From contig NZ_OY759863.1 of NCBI RefSeq assembly GCF_963662805.1, positions 248,001-312,000 on the forward strand: a DNA stretch of 64,000 nucleotides. Direction: 5' to 3'. Below the pieces are notes generated by a model. That model was not told where the DNA came from. It saw only the letters and a list, made by a program, of their open reading frames with translations, and did no database searches. Of the stretch, positions 1-8,757 are shown one piece after another. Within the stretch, counting starts at the first letter, position 1, and each line of letters opens with the position of its first letter. The position numbers and the translations under genes are program-made. Origin of the DNA: an uncultured Cohaesibacter sp. GTDB lineage: Bacteria > Pseudomonadota > Alphaproteobacteria > Rhizobiales > Cohaesibacteraceae.

Positions 1-1597
1 GATCTCCAGCGGGTTCGACCTGCCAGCCTTCGGGAGCCTCGAACGTGAGAGGAGCCTTGTCCCCGCGGATCTCCACATCGATCATCATCGGGCCGGATGT
101 CTCACGAAGCGAGAACAGAATGGCATCGGGTTTGATCGCCACCGAATGGGCAGGAACAACCGGCAACGGCATTTCCAGATCAAACGCCCGCTTGGCATGC
201 CACCCATCGAAATCGGCTTCAAGGATCACCGAGGTGGGGCCGTTTCCACCTAGCGAGGACCATGATGGTGGATATTGCTTCGAGAAGGTGGCATCAGTGG
301 CGGCATCCAGAGCAAAGCAGAAAATGCCTTTGTAAGACGCCAACAGACGTGATGACACGCCTTCGGGGGCGCTGAGAGTAACGGATACGTCGCTATTGGC
401 CTCTGGAGACAGAACGACATCCAGTTGAGTACTCCCCCCCGGCGTCAAGATATCGTCAGCGGCGCAGGCTCTCTCGAAGAGTTCGGCGCACTCGAACAGA
501 GCCGCGTCGATTTCCACCAATTTGCGTTCAAGACGATGCCCGTGCAAAGCGGTGAAGGGATCAGGGGCTGCTGTCTGTGCTTCATTGATCGCCTGTGCGG
601 CAGCGACAAGTGAAGCGCGAATATCCGCCTGGTTCGGAAAGGCTGCAATTGCAGTGTCAATAGCCTCATCGGCCTTGGCAAGCAGGCCCCGCAGCTCAGC
701 GAAATCATCAGATCGCTTGCAGAGGTCTTCTAGTGACGTAGGCAGATCATCGAGGATTGAGGTCTCGGCGTTTGACCCGTTCGGGCCGTGCAGCAGATGA
801 AGAGACCATGTGGTCTTGGGGCTCTGGGGCCAATAGCCCATGCCTTGGGAGGCGTGATAATAGCGTGAGGCTTCCCCCAGCCGATCAAAGGGTGCTCCGG
901 TTGCAAAATCCTTGCCGCTTGCGGTGACAGTCACCGTGGCGTCGGGCGGCGGCAACGTATCGTCATAGGTTCCCCCTCCACCGGACCAGGCGGGCAGATA
1001 GTATTTTGCAACCTTCCATGGTTGCAATCCTTCGGCTAAATGCTCCGGATAGGCGCTCTCGTCGGCTGCGAGTGCAAGTGCCGTTTCGGCGGCCCGTGTC
1101 ATAGCTCTGTGGTGGCCATGCTGTCCGGGCACATCAAGGAAGGTCGGAATGACGATATCCGGGCGCTCTTGGCGATAGGCCCTGACGAGACGTTCAACCG
1201 TTCGCTCCTCGCCCCAATGGGCGAAGGTGCCGTCACCGTCTTTGGAAAAGCCGAAATCATGCACGGGATCGTCTGGCCCATGGCCGAGCCAGTGTATATC
1301 AGCATCCAGCACGCGTGCGGCTTCTTGCATTTCGATGGTGCGCAAAACGCCCAGAGCGCCAAGCCTTTCGGGCCCAAGGACATTCTGACCGCCCTCACCC
1401 CGTGTCGAGCAACCGACAATCACCCGCATGCCGAGGCCCAGACTAAAATAGGCCAGCATCCCGGACTGTTCGTCATCCGGGTGTGCACCGGTGTTCATCA
1501 TCGTCAGAGGCGACTTCAACCGCGTCAACGCGCGATAGAGGTCCGTCAATGAGCAATGTGCCATCTGTTTTTCGATGCGTTGGCGAGGCGTCAGCAT
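1..1597 (-). CDS. PIG-L family deacetylase (3' end outside window)
   Basis: The N-terminal part carries the PIG-L/LmbE zinc motif AHPDDE at about residues 38-43, followed by a Rossmann-like stretch with GCSTRGEGGQN. PIG-L enzymes remove acetyl groups from N-acetylglucosamine-like sugars or related conjugates. 532 residues are visible and the frame runs off the left edge; the part after the catalytic domain, ending in sequence such as FEAPEGWQVEP, looks like an extra beta-rich domain, so the protein is longer than a minimal PIG-L enzyme. The start used is the ATG at 1597, 31 bases after the stop of the upstream ROK gene, which suggests co-transcription. It diverges from an ABC transporter operon, so it probably acts on the imported compound (inference). 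The start is uncertain because no strong ribosome binding site is seen. Confidence 0.82.
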   Translation of the reverse strand, partial: MLTPRQRIEKQMAHCSLTDLYRALTRLKSPLTMMNTGAHPDDEQSGMLAYFSLGLGMRVIVGCSTRGEGGQNVLGPERLGALGVLRTIEMQEAARVLDADIHWLGHGPDDPVHDFGFSKDGDGTFAHWGEERTVERLVRAYRQERPDIVIPTFLDVPGQHGHHRAMTRAAETALALAADESAYPEHLAEGLQPWKVAKYYLPAWSGGGGTYDDTLPPPDATVTVTASGKDFATGAPFDRLGEASRYYHASQGMGYWPQSPKTTWSLHLLHGPNGSNAETSILDDLPTSLEDLCKRSDDFAELRGLLAKADEAIDTAIAAFPNQADIRASLVAAAQAINEAQTAAPDPFTALHGHRLERKLVEIDAALFECAELFERACAADDILTPGGSTQLDVVLSPEANSDVSVTLSAPEGVSSRLLASYKGIFCFALDAATDATFSKQYPPSWSSLGGNGPTSVILEADFDGWHAKRAFDLEMPLPVVPAHSVAIKPDAILFSLRETSGPMMIDVEIRGDKAPLTFEAPEGWQVEPAGD

Positions 1598-1628
1598 GGG
1601 AGCGTCCAGTGAGTGTGAGGGTCGAGTA

Positions 1629-2834
1629 TCAGGCCACCTGTTGGTCGGGTGCAGATGTTTCGAGTTTTGGCGTGAGGATTTCGAACAGGGGAAGCGTTGC
1701 AGCCCCAAGTGCAGCGGTGTAATGACCGGTTTGGCCGCGCATCACTCTTGGCAGGCTGCGGGCTCGCCGTCCAGCCACCGACCGAGGCAGGTTGGTCATT
1801 CGCTCAAGCAGCGCATCCATGACACGATCCGAGAAGATGCCGCCGAAGATGACCGTTTCCGGATCGAGGATGTTTTCGAGCAATCCGACGATGGACGACA
1901 GATGCAGGGCGGCTTCATCGAGCCATTCGATCACGACCGGGTCGCCACTCAACAGAAGAGCTTCGATTTCACCGATTGCGGGTCTTTGCCATCCTGCGGC
2001 GTCGAATTTTTCATGAAGAGCATGGAGGGAGGCATAGCGCTCCAGACAGCCATGCTGCCCGCAAGGACAGAGGCGACCATTCGGCACGGCCAGCACATGG
2101 CCGATCTCGCCTGCGTTGCCGAAGGCTCCTCTGAAGGGCAAGCCATCCTGAATCATCCCAAGGCCAATGCCGGTTCCGAAATAGATCATCGCGAAGTTGG
2201 AGACCTTGTGCCCTGCTCCGAACAGGCGTTCCGCAACAGCGGCGGCAGCGGCGTCATTCTCCAGTATAACCTCCGACCCGCAGGCTTCCGATAGAGCGCC
2301 TTTCACATCCATATCGCCCCAGCCGGGCAACGTGGTCGGACCGACAGAGCTCATCCCGTCGATATCGAACGGGCCCGGCATTACGACACCGATGCCAAAC
2401 AGGCGAGACTGGATAGCCTTGCGCGCACGGTCAGCCTCATCCCTGAAGATGGGCAGGCATTTCTCGGGCGTCGTCTCAATCAACGGAATGGTCCGCTTGT
2501 AGCGAAGCACACCTTTGAGATCGAGCACGGTGGTGACCATCTGGTCGGTCGCGATTTCGATACCGATTGTCGAGGCCCCATCGGGATTGACCGCAAACTG
2601 GATCGGCGGCTGTCCGCGTCCGGTGCGTCTGCGCCCCTCGTTCTTCAAGAGATTCTCGTTGACAAGTTCGTCAACGATATTGGCCACCGCCTGCGCCGTC
2701 AGATGGGTGTGCCGGGCGATTTCCATGCGACCGAGACTTCCGTGCTGACGAACCAGATCCAGCACAACCCGCCGGTTATGCTCCCTGTTTCGTTCCGGAT
2801 TGTTGCCAATTGCAAACTGTGTCTTGGCTCGCAT
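1629..2834 (-). CDS. ROK family transcriptional regulator
   Basis: A 401-residue protein with an N-terminal winged helix (residues about 15-65, around LGRMEIARHTHLTAQAV) followed by a ROK sugar-kinase-like domain. The ROK zinc motif is complete in CPCGQHGCLERYAS, and the phosphate-binding-like GTGIGLG is present. Proteins of this NagC/XylR type repress sugar transport genes and are released by a sugar or sugar phosphate. It is transcribed away from the ABC operon that starts at 3130 and is followed by the PIG-L gene, so it is the obvious local regulator. A 15-bp AT-rich palindrome lies between the two divergent units. The ligand cannot be read from the sequence. Confidence 0.9.
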   Translation of the reverse strand: MRAKTQFAIGNNPERNREHNRRVVLDLVRQHGSLGRMEIARHTHLTAQAVANIVDELVNENLLKNEGRRRTGRGQPPIQFAVNPDGASTIGIEIATDQMVTTVLDLKGVLRYKRTIPLIETTPEKCLPIFRDEADRARKAIQSRLFGIGVVMPGPFDIDGMSSVGPTTLPGWGDMDVKGALSEACGSEVILENDAAAAAVAERLFGAGHKVSNFAMIYFGTGIGLGMIQDGLPFRGAFGNAGEIGHVLAVPNGRLCPCGQHGCLERYASLHALHEKFDAAGWQRPAIGEIEALLLSGDPVVIEWLDEAALHLSSIVGLLENILDPETVIFGGIFSDRVMDALLERMTNLPRSVAGRRARSLPRVMRGQTGHYTAALGAATLPLFEILTPKLETSAPDQQVA

Positions 2835-2900
2835 CGTGCTTTTTCACCTCTGCTTTTCACTTCTGACAGTCTGTGCCGACCATTAGAGTAACGTCAATAT

Positions 2901-2915
2901 ATTAATTCAATTAAT
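2901..2915. promoter_or_regulatory. Candidate ROK operator
   Basis: ATTAATTCAATTAAT is a perfect odd-centred palindrome in an AT-rich stretch between the divergent ROK gene and the binding-protein gene. ROK repressors of the NagC/XylR type bind AT-rich inverted repeats. Assignment to this regulator is inference from position. Confidence 0.4.
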
Positions 2916-3002
2916 TTATCTTATTGACAAAGAGATGATGTTACGCAAGGCTGATTAAAAAAAGGGCCAACTCGCAATCCAGACAAAGCCCAAACCAGAG
3001 AC

Positions 3003-3107
3003 GGAGCAAAAAGCTCCACCAGTTGTATCGCAGTTTTAAGAGCTGCCAGACCTCGAGGTCTGGCCGTTACAGGACAATTGCAAACATAAGAGAGGCCTTT
3101 CGCCTCT
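3003..3107 (+). promoter_or_regulatory. Hairpin-rich 5' leader of the ABC operon
   Basis: Three stem-loops lie between the ROK palindrome and the first gene: GGAGC-A5-GCTCC at 3003-3017, the perfect 20-base palindrome GCCAGACCTCGAGGTCTGGC at 3045-3064, and AGAGGC-CTTTC-GCCTCT at 3091-3107 just before the ribosome binding site GGAG at 3120. They could protect the mRNA or attenuate expression. No known riboswitch class is recognised. Confidence 0.4.
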
Positions 3108-3129
3108 TCACAGGGAATTGGAGTTATCA

Positions 3130-4380
3130 ATGCGGAAAGCGCTTTTGATCGCCGGACTTTTGTCCGGTTTTAGCCTGTCATCCTTCAACGCCGCGCAAGC
3201 GGTCGAAATCGAATATTGGCAGTATATCTATGAGACCCGTGTCACCGCGATGGACCAGCTGATCGAGAAATTCGAGGCGGCCAATCCGGACATCACCGTC
3301 AAGCAGGTCACCTTTCCCTACGCTGACTATCAGACCCGTATCGTCGCGGCCAACATGGCTGGCAAGGGTCCGGATGTGATGCAGCTTTTCTATGGCTGGC
3401 TCGACAAGTTTGTCGCCGGTGGTCTGCTGCAGCCCCTGCCCCAGGATGCCTTCCCGCACGAACAGATTGAAGCGGATTTCTTCCCCATCGTGGAAGCCAT
3501 GCAGCGCGATGGCGAATATTACGGTCTTCCGACCGCCGTGCGCTCTCTGGCGCTGTTCTACAACAAGAAACTGTTTGAAGAAGCCGGACTTGATCCGGAA
3601 AACCCGCCCAAGACTCTTGATGAACTGACCGCAGCTGCAAAAGCCATCACCAAACATGATGATGCTGGCAACATGCTGGTTGAAGGCATGACACTGGACA
3701 TGTCTGGTCAGGACCACCATTGGTGGCGCGAAGTGCTGGTTCGTCAGATGGATGGCGATCCCTATGCGGAAAACTATCGCAAGGTGACCTACGACAGCGA
3801 AGCAGGCGCAAAGGCTCTTTCCTTCTATACAGATCTGCAGCTCAAGGACAAAGTCGGCCTTCTTGGCTTCATGGATGAAGGTCAGGCTGCATTCCGTGGC
3901 GGCAAGGCAGGCATGACCATCGACGGCACCTTCCGTCTTGGCTCTTTCAAGCAGATCAAGGATTTCGAATGGGGCGTGACCGAGCTTCCCGCCAATGCCG
4001 ATGGCTACCGCTCCAACTATTCGAGCTATTTTGCCAACGGGATAGGCGCGAAAGTGGACGGCGAGAAGCTGGAAGCTGCCGAGAAGTTCCTCACCTATCT
4101 GACCTCACCGGAAGCCATGAAACTCTGGCTTGAAGTGGTTGGTGAACTGCCGGCGAAGAGCGAGGTCGCTCTGACGGATGAAAACACCGCCAACCCGATC
4201 TACGGCCCCTTCCTCAAAGGCCTGTCCTATGCCCACACTACATTGTTCGTGGATGAGGCTGCTCAGCGCCAGACGGCGATGGACATGACGAACCGCGTTC
4301 TGATCAGTGGCCAGTCTGCTGCTGACAGCGTTGCCGAAGCTGCAAAACAAGAGCAGCAGATCATCGACGACGCAATGTGA
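3130..4380 (+). CDS. ABC transporter extracellular solute-binding protein (family 1)
   Basis: A 416-residue periplasmic binding protein with a Sec signal peptide (MRKALLIAGLLSGFSL to about AQA) and the family 1 fold signature (IEYWQYIYETRV... FEAANPDITV). It delivers an unknown carbohydrate-like solute to the permease pair encoded next. The ATG at 3130 is preferred over a TTG four codons upstream because GGAG sits 6 bases before it and the signal peptide begins there. It is the first gene of a six-gene operon whose later members overlap or nearly touch. The co-encoded C-N lyase means the ligand may be a sugar or amino-acid conjugate rather than a plain sugar (inference). Confidence 0.9.
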   Translation: MRKALLIAGLLSGFSLSSFNAAQAVEIEYWQYIYETRVTAMDQLIEKFEAANPDITVKQVTFPYADYQTRIVAANMAGKGPDVMQLFYGWLDKFVAGGLLQPLPQDAFPHEQIEADFFPIVEAMQRDGEYYGLPTAVRSLALFYNKKLFEEAGLDPENPPKTLDELTAAAKAITKHDDAGNMLVEGMTLDMSGQDHHWWREVLVRQMDGDPYAENYRKVTYDSEAGAKALSFYTDLQLKDKVGLLGFMDEGQAAFRGGKAGMTIDGTFRLGSFKQIKDFEWGVTELPANADGYRSNYSSYFANGIGAKVDGEKLEAAEKFLTYLTSPEAMKLWLEVVGELPAKSEVALTDENTANPIYGPFLKGLSYAHTTLFVDEAAQRQTAMDMTNRVLISGQSAADSVAEAAKQEQQIIDDAM

Positions 4381-5345
4381 TCGGGACAAAGCCGATGCCA
4401 GTCGATGCTCAGACATCCAGCGGAGTGGCCACGAGCCACTCCGGAAACGGCGGGTTCTCCGACCGTTTCTCGATGCACACCAAACGGTTATTTTGGGTAT
4501 GGACGTTTCTGGCTTTGCCCGTGCTGTTCTATTCCATCATCCGCTTCTATCCGACCATAGACGCCTTTCGCCTGTCTTTGACGGACTGGAACCTGATGAG
4601 CAAACCCAAATTCATCGGGTTTGACAACTACGCCAAACTGTTCGGCGATCCGAAATTCTGGCAGGTGTTCAGGAACACCTTCACCTACCTCATCCTCGGA
4701 ACGCCGATCTCTCTGTTCCTGTCCTTTTCCATCGCCTTCGCGCTTGATCGCGTGCGGTTCGGGCATGGCTTTATCAGGGCACTCTATTTTCTGCCATTCC
4801 TGACGACGGCAGCGGCCATGGCCTGGGTCTGGCGCTGGTTCTATCAGCCTGCCCCCATTGGCGTCATCAATGACCTGCTCTCTGCCTTCGGATTAGCGCA
4901 GCAGCCCTTCCTGCGCTCCACTACGCAGGCCCTACCGTCGATCATGGTGACGGCGATCTGGGCGGGGCTCGGGTTCCAGATCATCATTTTCATGGCTGGT
5001 CTGCGCGCCATTCCGAACACTTTCTACGAGGCAGCGCGCATTGACGGGCTGGGAGAACGGGCGATCCTCAGACGGATTACCCTGCCTCTCCTCAAACCAA
5101 CCACAGTGTTTCTGGTGGTGATGTCGTCCATCGGGTTCCTGAGGATCTTCGATCAGGTCTACAATATGACCACCAATGATCCCGGCGGGCCGCTCAATTC
5201 GACCAAACCGCTCGTTCTGATGATCTACCAGTCTGCTTTCTCATCCTATCAGATGGGCTATGCCGCAGCGCAGACGGTCGTTCTCTTTCTCATTCTGCTG
5301 GTGATTTCTCTGCTCCAGCTCTGGATTTTGAGGGACAAATCATGA
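4377..5345 (+). CDS. ABC transporter permease (MalF/UgpA type)
   Basis: An inner membrane permease of about 290-322 residues with six predicted membrane segments and the EAA loop EAARIDGLGERAILRRITLPLL that contacts the ATPase. The longest reading starts at GTG 4377, overlapping the stop of the binding-protein gene as GTGA; ATG 4395 and ATG 4473 (MHTKRLFWVW, directly before the first membrane helix) are alternatives, so the exact N-terminus is uncertain. It pairs with the permease at 5342. Confidence 0.88.
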   Translation: MIGTKPMPVDAQTSSGVATSHSGNGGFSDRFSMHTKRLFWVWTFLALPVLFYSIIRFYPTIDAFRLSLTDWNLMSKPKFIGFDNYAKLFGDPKFWQVFRNTFTYLILGTPISLFLSFSIAFALDRVRFGHGFIRALYFLPFLTTAAAMAWVWRWFYQPAPIGVINDLLSAFGLAQQPFLRSTTQALPSIMVTAIWAGLGFQIIIFMAGLRAIPNTFYEAARIDGLGERAILRRITLPLLKPTTVFLVVMSSIGFLRIFDQVYNMTTNDPGGPLNSTKPLVLMIYQSAFSSYQMGYAAAQTVVLFLILLVISLLQLWILRDKS

Positions 5346-6199
5346 CCGATATCGCCCGTCAGGACGCCACGTCGCGTTACCGCATCAAGATGAGACCCGG
5401 TCGCATCCTCATCTGGACCATCCTGTTCATCGGCGGGATCATCATGATCACGCCCCTGCTCTTCATGTTTTCCACGTCCCTCAAACCCGCGAGTGATGTC
5501 TATGATTTGCGCCTGATCCCGGCCAATCCGACGGTTTCTAACTATATCGAGGTGTTGTCAAACACCGGCTTTTCGCGCTGGTTTTTCAACTCCATGCTCG
5601 TTGCCGTCACGGTGACCCTCTCGAATGTGTTCTTTGACAGTCTGGTTGGCTACACGCTGGCCAAGTTCCGCTTTCGCGGGCGCAAGTTCATCTTTCTTGC
5701 CATCCTGTCCACCCTGATGATTCCGACGGAAATGCTCGTTATTCCCTGGTATCTGATGTCGGCAACCTTCGGCTGGCTCGACACCTATTGGGGGATCATG
5801 TTCCCCGGCATGATGACCGGGTTCGGGACCTTCCTGATGCGGCAGTTTTTCGAGGGCGTTCCCGATGATTTCATGGAAGCGGCTCGCGTCGACGGCATGA
5901 ACGAGTTCGTCATCTGGTGGCGCATTGCCATGCCGTTGGTGGCTCCGGCCCTGTCGGCGTTGGCGATCTTCACCTTCCTTGGCAACTGGACCGCCTTCTT
6001 CTGGCCGCTGATCGTAACCACCTCAAGCGAGCTCTACACGCTGCCGGTGGGCCTCTCGAGCTTTGCCGTGGAAGCGGCCATCCAGTGGGAAATGATCATG
6101 ACGGGCGCAGCCCTTGCCACTATCCCGACCTTGCTTGTCTTCCTTATTTTCCAGCGCTACATCGTCCGTGGTGTCATGCTTGCTGGTGTGAAAGGCTAA
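5342..6199 (+). CDS. ABC transporter permease (MalG/UgpE type)
   Basis: A 285-residue inner membrane permease with six predicted helices and the EAA loop EAARVDGMNEFVIWWRIAMP. The ATGA overlap with the upstream permease points to translational coupling. It is the second half of the heterodimeric channel for the unknown substrate of this operon. Confidence 0.9.
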   Translation: MTDIARQDATSRYRIKMRPGRILIWTILFIGGIIMITPLLFMFSTSLKPASDVYDLRLIPANPTVSNYIEVLSNTGFSRWFFNSMLVAVTVTLSNVFFDSLVGYTLAKFRFRGRKFIFLAILSTLMIPTEMLVIPWYLMSATFGWLDTYWGIMFPGMMTGFGTFLMRQFFEGVPDDFMEAARVDGMNEFVIWWRIAMPLVAPALSALAIFTFLGNWTAFFWPLIVTTSSELYTLPVGLSSFAVEAAIQWEMIMTGAALATIPTLLVFLIFQRYIVRGVMLAGVKG

Positions 6200-6202
6200 T
6201 TC

Positions 6203-7717
6203 ATGTCTCGTGAAACCAACGCTGACAAAGACAGAAGCGTTTTTCCCGATCCGGTCTACAAGGACACCGTGCTTGCGCCGCTGTTTGACAGCGCCAAGGA
6301 TCATTTCATCGACGGGTTCCGCAAGATCGACCGCGCCCATCTGGTGATGTTGGCAGAGACCGGAATTCTGGATGCGGATCAGGCCAAGCGAATTGCCGAT
6401 GCTCTTGTCGCCATTGATGAGACCATCGAGCCGGAAAAGCTGGTTTATACCGGTGAGGTGGAGGACTTCTTCTTTCTCATCGAAAAGGAACTTAAGTCGC
6501 GCGTTGGGGCCGATCTCGGCGGGCGTCTTCACACTGCCAGATCCCGCAACGACATTGATCACACCCTGTTCAAACTGGGTCTTCGGGGCCGGATCGATAT
6601 CCTGCTGCAAAAGGCCCTTTCGCTCTATTCCGCCATGCTGGCCACTGCGGAACGGGAAAAAGCCACGCTGATTGTTGCTTACACCCACGGCCAGCCTGCC
6701 CAGCCGACCACCTTCGGGCACTATCTGAGCGCCGCGATCGAGATTCTGGGCCGGGATATCGAACGCATTTTCGAGGCACGGCGGATCGTTGACCTTTGCC
6801 CGATGGGTGCTGCTGCCATCACCACCACAGGCTTTCCCATCGACAGGCATCGCATGGCGCAGCTTCTGGGTTTTGCCGCCCCTTTGCGCAATTCCTACAG
6901 CTGCATTGCCGGCGTTGACTATACCACGGCGACCTATTCAGCAATCGAGCTGATGTTCCTGCATCTTGGCCGTCTCATTCAGGACTTTCAGGTCTGGACG
7001 AGTTTTGAAGTCGGGCAGCTCTATGTGCCCGATGCGCTGGTGCAAATCTCCTCGATCATGCCGCAAAAGCGCAATCCGGTACCAATCGAGCATATGCGGC
7101 ATATGTCGAGCCAAACGGTCGGACACGCCCGCACAGTGGTCTCGATCATGCACAACACGCCCTTCACCGACATGAATGACAGTGAAGGCGAAACCCAGAC
7201 CATGGGCTATCTGGCCTTTGACAAAGCCTTCAAGGTGCTGGACCTGCTCGCAAGCTTCATTTCTCAGGCATCGATCAACGACGACCGGGTGGCAAGCAAC
7301 CTTGACCGGTCCTGCATCACCATCACCGAGCTTGCGGACAGCCTCGTGCGTCGCGAGCATCTGTCGTTCCGGCAGGCGCACGAGATTGCCGCTGATGTCG
7401 CTCGGGCCGTTGTTGCCCTTGGTGGCGCGCTTGGAGACGATGGATATGCCCCCTTCAAGGCAGCGTTCCGCAAGCATGTCCAGCGCGACAGCATGCTCGA
7501 TGAAGCCGCCTTCCGCGAGATCGTCTCTGCGGACTATTTCGTCTCGGTGCGTACCCGTTATGGCGGCCCGGCAGAAGAGCCGCTCTCCGAGGCGCTCGCA
7601 GCCTATCGGGCGCAACTCACTGACTTTGAACACAAGACCGAAGATGCCGCACGGGCCCTCGCTTCTGCAAGCAATGAGCTTGGCATCTGTTTTGACCGCC
7701 TGAGGGGGACAGCATAA
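6203..7717 (+). CDS. Argininosuccinate lyase-like C-N lyase in ABC operon
   Basis: A 504-residue member of the fumarase/aspartase/argininosuccinate lyase superfamily. The three conserved regions are visible: LHTARSRNDIDHT, YTHGQPAQPTTFGHYL and the signature SSIMPQKRNP. Family members cleave C-N or C-O bonds and usually release fumarate. The region after the signature reads DMNDSEGETQ, where true ArgH usually has a sequence like RDxQEDK, so arginine biosynthesis is unlikely. It lies inside a sugar-type ABC operon, 3 bases after the permease and overlapping the ATPase gene by one base, so it is expected to split an imported N-(dicarboxyethyl) or similar conjugate. Ethylenediamine-disuccinate lyase is a known relative with this kind of reaction; equivalence is not shown. 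Naming it argH would be misleading. Confidence 0.85.
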   Translation: MSRETNADKDRSVFPDPVYKDTVLAPLFDSAKDHFIDGFRKIDRAHLVMLAETGILDADQAKRIADALVAIDETIEPEKLVYTGEVEDFFFLIEKELKSRVGADLGGRLHTARSRNDIDHTLFKLGLRGRIDILLQKALSLYSAMLATAEREKATLIVAYTHGQPAQPTTFGHYLSAAIEILGRDIERIFEARRIVDLCPMGAAAITTTGFPIDRHRMAQLLGFAAPLRNSYSCIAGVDYTTATYSAIELMFLHLGRLIQDFQVWTSFEVGQLYVPDALVQISSIMPQKRNPVPIEHMRHMSSQTVGHARTVVSIMHNTPFTDMNDSEGETQTMGYLAFDKAFKVLDLLASFISQASINDDRVASNLDRSCITITELADSLVRREHLSFRQAHEIAADVARAVVALGGALGDDGYAPFKAAFRKHVQRDSMLDEAAFREIVSADYFVSVRTRYGGPAEEPLSEALAAYRAQLTDFEHKTEDAARALASASNELGICFDRLRGTA

Positions 7718-8757
7718 TGGCTTCCATCACACTCGAAAAACTGGTGAAGCGATATGACAAGGTCGAAGCCGTGCACGGGATCGACCTTGAGATTGCCGAC
7801 GGCGAATTTGTTGTTCTGGTTGGCCCGTCCGGCTGTGGCAAGTCAACGACGTTGCGTATGATCGCAGGCCTTGAGGAAATCTCCGGCGGAGCCTTGAAGA
7901 TCGGTGACGAGGTCGTCAACGAACGCGCACCGAAACAGCGCAACATCGCCATGGTGTTCCAGAATTATGCCATCTATCCTCATCTGACCGTGCGCCAGAA
8001 TATCGGTTTCGGGCTTTATACCTCCAAGCTCAGCACTGCCGAAAAGAACGCCCGCATTGACGAAACCGGGCGCATTCTGGGGCTGACGGATCTTCTGGAG
8101 CGCCGACCGGCAGCCCTGTCAGGTGGTCAACGGCAACGGGTCGCCATCGGACGCGCCATGGTGCGCAATCCGTCCGCGTTCCTGTTCGATGAGCCACTCT
8201 CGAACCTCGACGCTCAATTGCGGGCACAGATGCGCGTCGAAATCAAGAAACTGCATCAGGAGCTGAAAACCACGACCGTCTATGTGACCCATGATCAGAT
8301 CGAAGCCATGACCATGGCGGACAGGATCGTAGTGATGAAGGACGGTTATATCCTGCAGACCGGATCGCCGGTGGAGCTTTATGAGAACCCGGTCGACGTG
8401 TTCACGGCCCGCTTCATAGGCTCGCCATCTATGAACATGATCCCGTCCAAGTCGCTGGCCGCGCAGTCGGGCAGCCTATCCGGCATCGAGAACCAGCTCG
8501 TTGGTGTCCGTCCCCATGATCTGATTGTCGGAGCACCAACAGATCAGGCCATCCTGACCATCGAGGGCAAGGTCGAGGCGGTCGAGCCGCTCGGGCCTGA
8601 AACCATGGTCCATATGCGCGTCGAGGCCGAAGCCGTGATCGCTACATCGCCGGGCAATGAGGCACCTCCTGTCGGCAGCATGGTCACCTGCGCCGTGGCG
8701 GCCGGAAAACTCTATCTCTTCGATGCAAAGACCGAAATGAGCCTGGGCCGCAAATGA
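7717..8757 (+). CDS. ABC transporter ATP-binding protein (MalK/UgpC type)
   Basis: A 346-residue ATPase with Walker A GPSGCGKST, signature LSGGQRQRVAIGRA, Walker B FLFDEPLSNLD and the H-loop in YVTHDQ. The C-terminal TOBE region is shorter than in MalK. Its start overlaps the stop of the lyase gene (TAATG). It energises the two permeases encoded upstream. Confidence 0.93.
   Translation: MASITLEKLVKRYDKVEAVHGIDLEIADGEFVVLVGPSGCGKSTTLRMIAGLEEISGGALKIGDEVVNERAPKQRNIAMVFQNYAIYPHLTVRQNIGFGLYTSKLSTAEKNARIDETGRILGLTDLLERRPAALSGGQRQRVAIGRAMVRNPSAFLFDEPLSNLDAQLRAQMRVEIKKLHQELKTTTVYVTHDQIEAMTMADRIVVMKDGYILQTGSPVELYENPVDVFTARFIGSPSMNMIPSKSLAAQSGSLSGIENQLVGVRPHDLIVGAPTDQAILTIEGKVEAVEPLGPETMVHMRVEAEAVIATSPGNEAPPVGSMVTCAVAAGKLYLFDAKTEMSLGRK

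Noticed and set aside
6023..6850. 275-codon frame antisense to permease and lyase genes
   Set aside because: Overlaps two coupled genes on the other strand and has no recognisable domain.
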